Assembly (NCBI GenBank): GCA_014799805.1
Contig: JAAVHJ010000011.1
Coordinates: 37,378-83,936 of the forward strand
From: Ruminococcus sp.
GTDB taxonomy: Bacteria > Bacillota > Clostridia > Oscillospirales > Ruminococcaceae
Direction of reading: 5' to 3'
DNA length: 46,559 nucleotides
The notes below the pieces were generated by a model. It had not been told where the DNA came from, searched no databases, and was given only the letters and a program-made list of their open reading frames with translations. The position numbers and the translations under genes were made by a program. Below are positions 24,135 through 31,311 of this stretch, one piece after another (positions within the stretch are counted from its first letter, which is position 1; each line of letters starts with the position of its first letter).

Positions 24135-26434
24135 AAAAAAAGCAGTTGACAGCTTGTATGTTAAGTTTATTCGCTATCTCTGGATTGCAGAATATTTCTA
24201 TCTCTGCAAATGCAAAAAAATCTGGCTTACATATGGGTCGTTTTACGAATTATGCACAATATGAAAATGCAACAGCATCTGGCAGATTATCTGCTTCTAA
24301 TGAGACTAGTGTTGCAAGAGTCAATGAAATTTTGCCTGAACAGTTTGACCTGCGAAAATTAGGTTTAGTTAGTTCTGTGAAAAATCAGAAAAGTACTGGC
24401 ATGTGCTGGAGTTTTTCTGCAATGTGTACTATCGAAACTGGTTTGATTGCAAGGCAACCTTTGATTGATTTGTCAGAATGGCATCTTGGATATTATACTT
24501 ATTCTGAAAAATTTGGTTTTCCATTGCGAACAAATACAGACAGTGATGATGTGTTCCGACAAGGTGGTAATTTTTACATGCTAACACCTATGTTGACAGG
24601 GTGGTTAGGTCCTGTATCGGAAAATTTATTCCCGTTTGAAGATGAATCTGTATTAGACCCAGAAATAGATTGGCAGGAATGGAAATCCCATGCGGAATAT
24701 CATGTTTCTGATGCCAATATGTTTACTTATCATGTAGAAGAAGATGTTTTTCCTGAACAAATACAAGCTGTAAAAGAAGCTGTTTTTCAAGGACATACTG
24801 TTTCTATGAGTTATTATAATAAAACTGCATGTTATCATTCTGAAAATAATGCCTATTATTTTGACGAAGGTGAAAAAGCAGATGGCATTTATCATGCTGT
24901 TACAATTGTAGGGTGGGACGATAATTATCCAGCTGAAAATTTTAATACAAATCCTGGAATGAATGGTGCATGGCTTGTCAAAAATAGCTGGGGTGCAAGT
25001 TGGGGAAAAGATTATGGTTATTTCTGGGTTTCTTATGCTGACCCAAGTATGACAGAAGTTTATTATCTGGAAACAGAGCCTTTACAGAAACATGATAACA
25101 TGTATCAATATGATGATTATGGCTATTGGACAGCATTCTCTGTTGGTGAAGCAGATAATTCCAGTTATGTCGCAAATGTTTTTACAGCAGAAAAAGATAC
25201 TTATTTGACTTCTGTTATGTTTTGTAATGCAATGCCTGACGAAGATTATAGCATTCAGATTTATAATAATTTAAATGAGCCTGAAAATCCAATTTCTGGG
25301 ATTGCTTCTGTAGAAACTGTTGGGGCATTACATACAGCAGGCTATCATACAATAGATTTAGCACAGCCCGTTGCTTTACAGGCAGGCGAGAAATTTTCGA
25401 TTGTTGTAAAATTTTCAGGAGAATTAGGACAGCATATCACATGTGAGGCATATACAAGAAATACAGTTACTATGCCAAATGGTGAAATTACATCTGATGA
25501 AAATATGCTGACAGAAGAAATGATACGCAGAGATTTTCACGCAGGCGAAAGTTATTATAGTGCAAATGGCAAAAGATGGCATGATATTTATGAAGAAGAA
25601 ATTATTAATGATGTGTATGAATTAGAAGATGGTACACAGATTGAGACTTATGCAATGCTTGGCAATATTTGCCTTAGAGGTCTGACACAAGATGCAGGCG
25701 TTGTTATTTTTTCAGAAGAAAGCAATGCTTTGCCAGTCGGGACGGAAATTTATTTAACAAGTCCTGAAAATGGAGAAATTTATTATAGTATCAATCATAG
25801 TGAAGAGATATTATATACTTCGCCGATTATCATGCCAGATGAAGATATTACGATTTCAGCTTATGTTATCGCAAATAATCAGAAATATGCTGTTTATGAA
25901 AAAAATTATCAGAAACAAGAAGCTATGCTTTCTAGTTTATTAGCAATTGATAATAAAACTAGTTCTTATTTGCAGTTTGAAGCATGTGATGAAAATCAAT
26001 ATATTACAACTTGGATTCCAGATAAAAATACAGATATTATAAAATTATTGCCAATGACAACAGGACAAATTACTTGTGAAGAACAGGAATTAAATTCAGG
26101 TGTTGCAATAGAATTTGAAAATTGGCAGGAAAAAGATAGATTCGTCTTGCATGTGTCACAAGAGGGAATGCAAGAAACAAGTTATATGATTTATTTGCAG
26201 GATTTTGCACTTGGTGATGTGAATGCAGACGGAACCATTGACGCAGAAGATGCCACAGCTATTTTAATATATTCTGCTGAATTCGGTGCGGGTGAAGTGG
26301 TACGAAGAAGTACAGACTGGTTAAATCGTGCAAATTATAATCAAGATAGTGAAATTGATGCAGAAGATGCGACAGAAATTTTAATTTATTCTGCAAATGA
26401 AGGTGCTGGCTTATTAAAAACAAAAATATATTAA
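24131..26434 (+). CDS. Secreted papain-family (C1) cysteine protease with C-terminal dockerin
   Basis: A 767-residue secreted protease. A signal peptide (QLTACMLSLFAISGLQN) and short pro-region precede a C1 peptidase domain (about 70-320) with oxyanion Gln86, nucleophile Cys92 (TGMCWSFSA), His255 (YHAVTIVGWDD) and Asn285 (VKNSWGASWG). A beta-rich lectin-like region (about 335-450) follows, then a chitobiase-C-like beta domain (GEIYYSINHSEEILYTSP). A dockerin (about 694-765) has two almost identical halves, each with the motif IDAEDATxILIYSA. TTG start with AGGAGG, overlapping ispE. The dockerin places the protease on a cellulosome; its target is unknown. All catalytic residues are present. 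Confidence 0.95.
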   Translation: MKKKQLTACMLSLFAISGLQNISISANAKKSGLHMGRFTNYAQYENATASGRLSASNETSVARVNEILPEQFDLRKLGLVSSVKNQKSTGMCWSFSAMCTIETGLIARQPLIDLSEWHLGYYTYSEKFGFPLRTNTDSDDVFRQGGNFYMLTPMLTGWLGPVSENLFPFEDESVLDPEIDWQEWKSHAEYHVSDANMFTYHVEEDVFPEQIQAVKEAVFQGHTVSMSYYNKTACYHSENNAYYFDEGEKADGIYHAVTIVGWDDNYPAENFNTNPGMNGAWLVKNSWGASWGKDYGYFWVSYADPSMTEVYYLETEPLQKHDNMYQYDDYGYWTAFSVGEADNSSYVANVFTAEKDTYLTSVMFCNAMPDEDYSIQIYNNLNEPENPISGIASVETVGALHTAGYHTIDLAQPVALQAGEKFSIVVKFSGELGQHITCEAYTRNTVTMPNGEITSDENMLTEEMIRRDFHAGESYYSANGKRWHDIYEEEIINDVYELEDGTQIETYAMLGNICLRGLTQDAGVVIFSEESNALPVGTEIYLTSPENGEIYYSINHSEEILYTSPIIMPDEDITISAYVIANNQKYAVYEKNYQKQEAMLSSLLAIDNKTSSYLQFEACDENQYITTWIPDKNTDIIKLLPMTTGQITCEEQELNSGVAIEFENWQEKDRFVLHVSQEGMQETSYMIYLQDFALGDVNADGTIDAEDATAILIYSAEFGAGEVVRRSTDWLNRANYNQDSEIDAEDATEILIYSANEGAGLLKTKIY

Positions 26435-26473
26435 AATGCTAAATAAAAATTTTGTTCAGATATGTTTTGCAGA

Positions 26474-26490
26474 GTTCATTGATAATGAAC
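26474..26490 (+). other. Perfect dyad GTTCATT-GAT-AATGAAC
   Basis: A 7-bp perfect inverted repeat with a 3-nt loop, extended outward by TTGC/GCAA. A T-run occurs only 15 bases later, so it could be a weak terminator of the protease gene or an operator ahead of the MraY-like gene. Confidence 0.4.
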
Positions 26491-26543
26491 AAGCAAGAAA
26501 ATTATTTTTTAATAACATAATAATTAAGAAAGGATAGAAGTTT

Positions 26544-27527
26544 ATGTTAGGAAATTTCGTACAAGATGATATTATATTTCTGATTTCTGCAATTATCAGC
26601 TTTGGATTAACTTTGGCAGGAATTCTGGGCTTTGCAAAATATCTTCCGAAAGACCATGGTAGGGAATTTGCTGTAAACGGTTCGCTTTCTAAAGGCAAGG
26701 CTAGAGGAGCAGGATTTATTTTAATTTTAGCATTAATAATTTCTTGTGTGATTTGTTTGCCTTTGAATTTAGAATATATGATTTATCTGGTCGCATTGTT
26801 TGTAGAAATGATGAGCGGTTATTTAGACGATGCGTCTGAAAAGCCTTGGGGAGAACTCAAAAAAGGCTTAATTGATTTAGTCGTTGCTGTGGGCGTTTCC
26901 GTTACAGTATATTATTTTCACGGCGGAACTATTTTAATGCCAATTTTTGGGGTGGAAGCAATGATTTCTCCACCAGTTTATATTATTTTAGGTGTCATTT
27001 TAATTTGGGCAAGCATTAATGTCACAAACTGTGCCGATGGTGTAGATGGTTTATGTGCAAGTTTATCTATTGTGACTTTGACAAGTGTATTTTTATTAAT
27101 GCATATTGTCAGAAATTTATTAACAGAATCTCAGGAATCTGCAATGCTTTTTGTTTGGATAGCTATTTTAATGTTAGTCGCTTATCTTTGGTTTAATTGT
27201 TCGCCTAGCAGTATTTTAATGGGTGATGCAGGGTCAAGGGCAATTGGTTTATTTATTGCAATGGCATTTATGCTGTCAGGTATGCCGGTTTTATTTATTC
27301 CATGTGCATTATTATTAATTTTAGATGGCGGTTTGGGTTTAGTAAAATTAACAATTCTGCGTGTGACGAAATCAAAAAACTTTATGAAAAATATTCGCAC
27401 ACCAATTCATGATCATGCCAGAAAAAATAAGCATTGGAGTGATACACAAGTTGTTATCAGATTTGTATTAATTCAGATTTTGCTTTCTACGGCTGTGATG
27501 CTATCTGTGGATTATCTAATAAAGTAA
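26544..27527 (+). CDS. MraY-like phospho-N-acetylmuramoyl-pentapeptide transferase family protein
   Basis: A 327-residue membrane protein with about ten helices of the polyprenyl-phosphate N-acetylhexosamine-1-phosphate transferase superfamily. Family loops are present: GYLDDASEK, NVTNCADGVDGLCA, MGDAGSRAIG and PIHDHARKNKHWSDTQVV. In canonical MraY the last two read GDTGSLALG and HHHFE..GW.E, so the middle His and the Ser-Leu are changed here. The protein makes a lipid-linked wall precursor at the membrane; it may be the true mraY of a divergent lineage or a paralogue. AAAGG precedes the ATG. The 3' end overlaps a convergent PBP gene by 41 bp. Confidence 0.8.
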   Translation: MLGNFVQDDIIFLISAIISFGLTLAGILGFAKYLPKDHGREFAVNGSLSKGKARGAGFILILALIISCVICLPLNLEYMIYLVALFVEMMSGYLDDASEKPWGELKKGLIDLVVAVGVSVTVYYFHGGTILMPIFGVEAMISPPVYIILGVILIWASINVTNCADGVDGLCASLSIVTLTSVFLLMHIVRNLLTESQESAMLFVWIAILMLVAYLWFNCSPSSILMGDAGSRAIGLFIAMAFMLSGMPVLFIPCALLLILDGGLGLVKLTILRVTKSKNFMKNIRTPIHDHARKNKHWSDTQVVIRFVLIQILLSTAVMLSVDYLIK

Positions 27528-29085
27528 TTGCATCAGCAATATTTCTAAAAATAGGTGCGGCGGCATCATTGCCATACCCGCCGTCTTCTACAAGAACAGT
27601 AACAGCATATTTTGGTTTGCTAATCGGAAAATAACCTGTTATCCATGCATGACAGTATTCCTGATTCTCTTCGTCATAACGTCCCGTTTGTGCAGTAGAA
27701 GTTTTCCCAGCAACAAAGACATGTTCGGGAATTGCATTGGAATTTTCATTCTCATTGACAGCTGAAATCATCATGTCTTGCAAATAATAGGCGACATTGC
27801 GTTTTGTTGCTCTTGCATACATGGGAGAACGTTCTTCCAGAATGGTCTGCTTATCGTCAGTAATGCCTCTTACAAGTCTTGCAAGAGGCATTTTGCCGTC
27901 ATTTGCAATGCCACATGTCATTTGTGTGACTTGTAATGGCGTTGCTGTTAAAAGTCCCTGCCCAAAACAGAAATTTGCCATTTCCGCAGGTAATGATAAA
28001 TCTTTGATTTTTGGCAAAGTGCCACTAGACGAAACAATGCTTTTTGATAATACTATCTGTGTGCCAAAACCAAAATTTTGTGCCGTCTCACGCATTAAAA
28101 CAGGCTGTAAAAATTGGCTTAGTTGAACAAAATAAGTGTTACAGGAATAAATCATAGCTTGCTTCATGTTTAATAAATCATGTCCGTTCCAGTCATGACA
28201 ACGAAAAATTTGGTTTTTAATTTCTGTACTTCCTGTACAGATGGCACTAAAATTTTTTAAATTCTGTGTATATGCTGTTGCACAAGTCATGAGTTTAAAA
28301 ATTGACCCTACGTTATAGGCATATAAACAGCGGTTAATTAATGGACTGTCTGAATTAGCAATTGCTTCCCCAAGGGAATCAGGTGTATAATCTGGAAAGC
28401 TTGCCATTGCTAAAATATCTCCTGATTCTATGTCCATAACGACAATTGCCCCTTTTTTCAGCTCCTGTGATTCGCAAATTTCCTGAATCGTAATATCCAG
28501 TGTTGTGACAATGCCAGAGTTTTTATTTTCTACTGGAGAGATAATTTTTTCTGCACCTGCTAATACATGTCCCGTTGCATCAACTGTATACGTCACGCTG
28601 GCAGTATCTTCTAAATTTCGTAAAACTTGATTATAATCAGATTCTAAACCAGTAATGCCTGTATGTTCCAGTGTATAGCCAAGTACATGCTGTGCTAAAG
28701 GGTTTTCAGAATAACGTTCTGGTAATTCTAAGACTGTAATATCAGAGCTTTGAAATTCTGAGCTGTTTACTTCACAGGTAAACGGCATTTTTTTTTGTAA
28801 AGCTTTTAAAATTGGTGTGATTTCTCTAGTATGTGGAAGTAATTCAGAAATAGATTCCTGCGTAGGATTTACAAATGCATAATATTTTAATTCCTGATTG
28901 ACAAAAGGCTTGAAATTTCGGTCATAAATTACCCCTTCCGCTGAACCAGCAGTCACAGTAATTTGACTTTGATGTAACGCTGTTTCTGCATAACTGCTGT
29001 TTTTCATATAAAAAGCAAGATTGGCGACTAATACAGCATTGCCTAAAATCATAATTGCTCCTAATAATGTAATTCGTTTATACAT
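27487..29085 (-). CDS. Class B penicillin-binding protein (transpeptidase)
   Basis: A 532-residue peptidoglycan transpeptidase with an N-terminal membrane anchor (ITLLGAIMILGNAVLVANLAF), a short dimerisation region and a transpeptidase domain. The active-site motifs are complete: SIFK (NVGSIFKLM), SCN (MIYSCNTYF) and KTS (AGKTSTAQTG). It has no PASTA repeats and is shorter than SpoVD or FtsI, resembling the PbpA group. ATG 29085 is preferred over 29109 because GGGAGG lies six bases upstream. That binding site sits in a hairpin. The gene ends inside the convergent MraY-like gene; both act in wall synthesis. Confidence 0.9.
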   Translation of the reverse strand: MYKRITLLGAIMILGNAVLVANLAFYMKNSSYAETALHQSQITVTAGSAEGVIYDRNFKPFVNQELKYYAFVNPTQESISELLPHTREITPILKALQKKMPFTCEVNSSEFQSSDITVLELPERYSENPLAQHVLGYTLEHTGITGLESDYNQVLRNLEDTASVTYTVDATGHVLAGAEKIISPVENKNSGIVTTLDITIQEICESQELKKGAIVVMDIESGDILAMASFPDYTPDSLGEAIANSDSPLINRCLYAYNVGSIFKLMTCATAYTQNLKNFSAICTGSTEIKNQIFRCHDWNGHDLLNMKQAMIYSCNTYFVQLSQFLQPVLMRETAQNFGFGTQIVLSKSIVSSSGTLPKIKDLSLPAEMANFCFGQGLLTATPLQVTQMTCGIANDGKMPLARLVRGITDDKQTILEERSPMYARATKRNVAYYLQDMMISAVNENENSNAIPEHVFVAGKTSTAQTGRYDEENQEYCHAWITGYFPISKPKYAVTVLVEDGGYGNDAAAPIFRNIADAITLLDNPQIASQP

Positions 29086-29092
29086 AAAAAGC

Positions 29093-29137
29093 CTCCCAAA
29101 ACTAAGCATGATACATAGTTAGTATGGGAGATTTTTT
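29093..29137. other. Hairpin covering the PBP ribosome binding site; plus-strand terminator-like
   Basis: CTCCCAAAACTAA...TTAGTATGGGAG pairs over about 11 bp with a one-base bulge. Read on the minus strand, its 3' arm contains the GGGAGG of the PBP gene. Read on the plus strand, it is followed by ATTTTTTATTATTTT, as in an intrinsic terminator for antisense transcription running through the PBP gene. Confidence 0.5.
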
Positions 29138-29154
29138 ATTATTTTATACCAGAA

Positions 29155-29733
29155 TTATAAAAAAATTGCATTTCTAAAATTTGCTTTCCAGAATTCTTTT
29201 ACTTTTTCCAGCACTTCTTGCATAATTGATTTTATCATATTACCATGCCAGCAAACGATAAGTTCCTCTGTTTTTTTATGATAATATAATGGCTGTGATA
29301 CAGATTGCTGATAATATTTAAAATAATCGCTTTCGTCATATTGCATGTAAATTAAACAATCTTTTCGGAAAATCTGCGTATCAGATGGATAATGATTTTT
29401 TTTGTGAAAAATAAATTTGATTACATAATCAGGCAATGTTTCCCAAGGGTGTTTCCATTCTGAAAAACGTTGCAAAGCTATTTTTTTGGCTTTTTCAATA
29501 TTTATTTTATCACCCATAGGAATATAATATAAATGATAATCTTCGCCGTTGCCTTGTTTATGACATTCGGGATTTAAAATCGTTTGTTTTAAAACAGATA
29601 AATATAATGGCAAAGAATCCCAACCATGTGTTTTTTCAGGATTAATCACATCTGCACGATAAACCCAATGATTCACATAATTTCCTTGACTAATTGTAAT
29701 CACTGCAATATTTTGATATTCTCCGATTTGCAT
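29155..29733 (-). CDS. Hypothetical protein
   Basis: I do not recognise this 192-residue cytoplasmic protein. It is rich in Tyr, His and Trp (VNHWVYRADVINPEKTHGWD, FSEWKHPWETLPDYVIKF, LIVCWHGN) and has no signal peptide or membrane helix. AGGAGG seven bases before the ATG and an 11-nt gap to dtd show that it is a real gene in the dtd-hypothetical-PBP minus-strand operon. Its neighbours give no clear clue to its function. Confidence 0.72.
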   Translation of the reverse strand: MQIGEYQNIAVITISQGNYVNHWVYRADVINPEKTHGWDSLPLYLSVLKQTILNPECHKQGNGEDYHLYYIPMGDKINIEKAKKIALQRFSEWKHPWETLPDYVIKFIFHKKNHYPSDTQIFRKDCLIYMQYDESDYFKYYQQSVSQPLYYHKKTEELIVCWHGNMIKSIMQEVLEKVKEFWKANFRNAIFL

Positions 29734-29744
29734 AAAAATTCCTC

Positions 29745-30179
29745 CTATGCTTCCAGTAAAATCGTAAAAGGTCCATCATTACAAAGTTTTACTTTCATAT
29801 CTGCACCAAAAATACCTTGCTGAACAGATTTTATCCGTACTCGGAGCTGTTCTATAAAATAATGATATAACTGTTCGGCAAGTTTGGGATTTCCCGCATG
29901 TTTAAAACTTGGTCTGTTGGCTTTGCATTCTGCATATAGCGTAAATTGTGAAATGACTAGTATTTCGCCGTCAACGTCTTTGAGTGAAAGATTTGTTTTG
30001 CCATTCTGGTCAGGAAAAATTCTGAGTTTAATTAATTTATCTGCTAATTTTTTTGCAATTTCTTCTGTGTCGGTTTCGCTAACGCCCAGTAATACAACAT
30101 AACCCGTTTGAATTTGACTGATTATTTTGTTGTTTACAGTCACAGATGCTTCTGTCACACGTTGTATCACAAGTTTCAT
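29745..30179 (-). CDS. dtd: D-aminoacyl-tRNA deacylase
   Basis: A 144-residue enzyme that hydrolyses D-amino acids from mischarged tRNA. The family motifs are clear: [15 protein letters not shown] at the start, the [16 protein letters not shown] active-site block (about 76-91) and the C-terminal [10 protein letters not shown] with the Gly-Pro pair used for chiral proofreading. The length is typical. It has its own consensus-like promoter and heads an operon with a hypothetical gene and a PBP. Confidence 0.95.
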   Translation of the reverse strand: MKLVIQRVTEASVTVNNKIISQIQTGYVVLLGVSETDTEEIAKKLADKLIKLRIFPDQNGKTNLSLKDVDGEILVISQFTLYAECKANRPSFKHAGNPKLAEQLYHYFIEQLRVRIKSVQQGIFGADMKVKLCNDGPFTILLEA

Positions 30180-30213
30180 AAATATTCCCCCATCAAAAAA
30201 ATTTATTTTTTTT

Positions 30214-30242
30214 ATTGTAACATAGTTTCAAAAAAATTGCAA
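30214..30242 (-). promoter_or_regulatory. Promoter of the dtd operon
   Basis: On the minus strand TTGCAA (30242-30237), a 17-bp spacer and TACAAT (30219-30214) preceded by TGT, an extended -10. It lies about 35 bases before the dtd ATG. Confidence 0.75.
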
Positions 30243-30299
30243 GTATTTTTCAAAAAAATTAGCAATATGAATTATTACAATTTATTATAATTTTGGGTC

Positions 30300-30328
30300 T
30301 TGCATTTCTTGTAAAAATATAGTATAAT
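30300..30328 (+). promoter_or_regulatory. Promoter of the tautomerase-maf unit
   Basis: TTGCAT at 30300-30305, a 17-bp spacer and a perfect TATAAT at 30323-30328, 40 bases before the ATG at 30369. Confidence 0.8.
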
Positions 30329-30368
30329 AATAAATAATAAAATTTAAATTTCAGAAAGGAGAATTGCA

Positions 30369-30608
30369 ATGCCACATATTAGTATTAAAATGCTGAAAGG
30401 TCGCACAGAAGAACAGAAAAAACTTGCTTGTGAAAAGCTTGCTAATGCATTAATAGAAACAATTGGCTGTATGCCAGAGCATGTATCTGTTTCTGTAGAA
30501 GATTTCACACCAGAAGAATGGCAGGAACAATATCAATTAGAAATTACTGAAAATAAACATCTTGTTATCAAGCCAAATTATCAGCCAGAGGATGTGTTGC
30601 CAAAATGA
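30369..30608 (+). CDS. 4-oxalocrotonate tautomerase family protein
   Basis: A 79-residue tautomerase-superfamily protein starting Met-Pro (MPHISIKMLKGRTEEQK), so that Pro becomes the catalytic N-terminal residue after Met removal. VSVSVEDFTPEEW is the usual second strand. Members tautomerise enols or have unknown substrates. GAAAGGAG lies before the ATG. It overlaps maf by four bases, suggesting joint expression, perhaps in metabolite clean-up. Confidence 0.88.
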   Translation: MPHISIKMLKGRTEEQKKLACEKLANALIETIGCMPEHVSVSVEDFTPEEWQEQYQLEITENKHLVIKPNYQPEDVLPK

Positions 30609-31204
30609 AATTAATCTTAGCATCTGGTTCCCCCAGAAGACAGGAATTATTAAAATTAATTACTGAAAATTTTGAAATACATGCTGTTGCTGTTGATGAA
30701 ACACTTCCAATAGGAATGCCTGTTGAAATGTCAGCTGTATTTCTTGCAGATAAAAAAGCAAAGGCTGGAGCTGATTTATTTCCAGAACAAATTGTCATTG
30801 GCTGTGATACGGTTGTGATATTACATAATGAAATTATGGGTAAGCCGAAAAATAGACAAGATGCTTTTCAAATGCTAAGAAAGCTTTCTGGTGAAACGCA
30901 TACTGTTATGACAGGTGTTGCTTTATATTATGGCAAGCAATCAACTGTTTTTACAGTTGAAACAGAAGTAACTTTTTATACACTCTCTGATGAAGAAATT
31001 AATGCCTATCTTGACACAGGTGAGCCGTTTGACAAAGCTGGTGCTTATGGCATTCAAGGAAAAGGGGCATTGTTCGTCAGAAATTTAAATGGCGATTATT
31101 TTAACGTTGTTGGACTTCCCGTTGCTGTTTTAGCAAGGAATTTAAAACAATTTCAGAATGCTGTAAAAAAACCGAAAATTTTATTTCACAGACCGACAAA
31201 TTAA
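30605..31204 (+). CDS. maf: Maf family nucleoside-triphosphate pyrophosphatase
   Basis: A 199-residue house-cleaning pyrophosphatase. The signature LILASGSPRRQELLKL is at the N-terminus, followed by IVIGCDTVV (catalytic Asp) and the C-terminal DKAGAYGIQGKGALFV. Maf proteins hydrolyse dTTP, UTP or modified nucleotides and have been linked to septum control. The ATG overlaps the tautomerase stop. Confidence 0.93.
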   Translation: MKLILASGSPRRQELLKLITENFEIHAVAVDETLPIGMPVEMSAVFLADKKAKAGADLFPEQIVIGCDTVVILHNEIMGKPKNRQDAFQMLRKLSGETHTVMTGVALYYGKQSTVFTVETEVTFYTLSDEEINAYLDTGEPFDKAGAYGIQGKGALFVRNLNGDYFNVVGLPVAVLARNLKQFQNAVKKPKILFHRPTN

Positions 31205-31237
31205 AATATATTAAAATAAAATTTTTCAGAAAAATAA

Positions 31238-31266
31238 TTGACTTTTTGCTGAAAATTTGTTATACT
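31238..31266 (+). promoter_or_regulatory. Promoter of alaS and downstream genes
   Basis: TTGACT at 31238-31243, 17 bp, TATACT at 31261-31266, giving a short leader of about 40 nt before alaS. No T-box-like structure fits in so short a leader. Confidence 0.78.
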
Positions 31267-31311
31267 AGAAATATATTGATAAAAAAATTTAAAATTTGGA
31301 GTTGAAGATTT

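Noticed and set aside
31205-31311. T-box riboswitch in front of alaS
   Set aside because: The promoter leaves a leader of only about 40 nt, far too short for a T-box, and there is no terminator hairpin.
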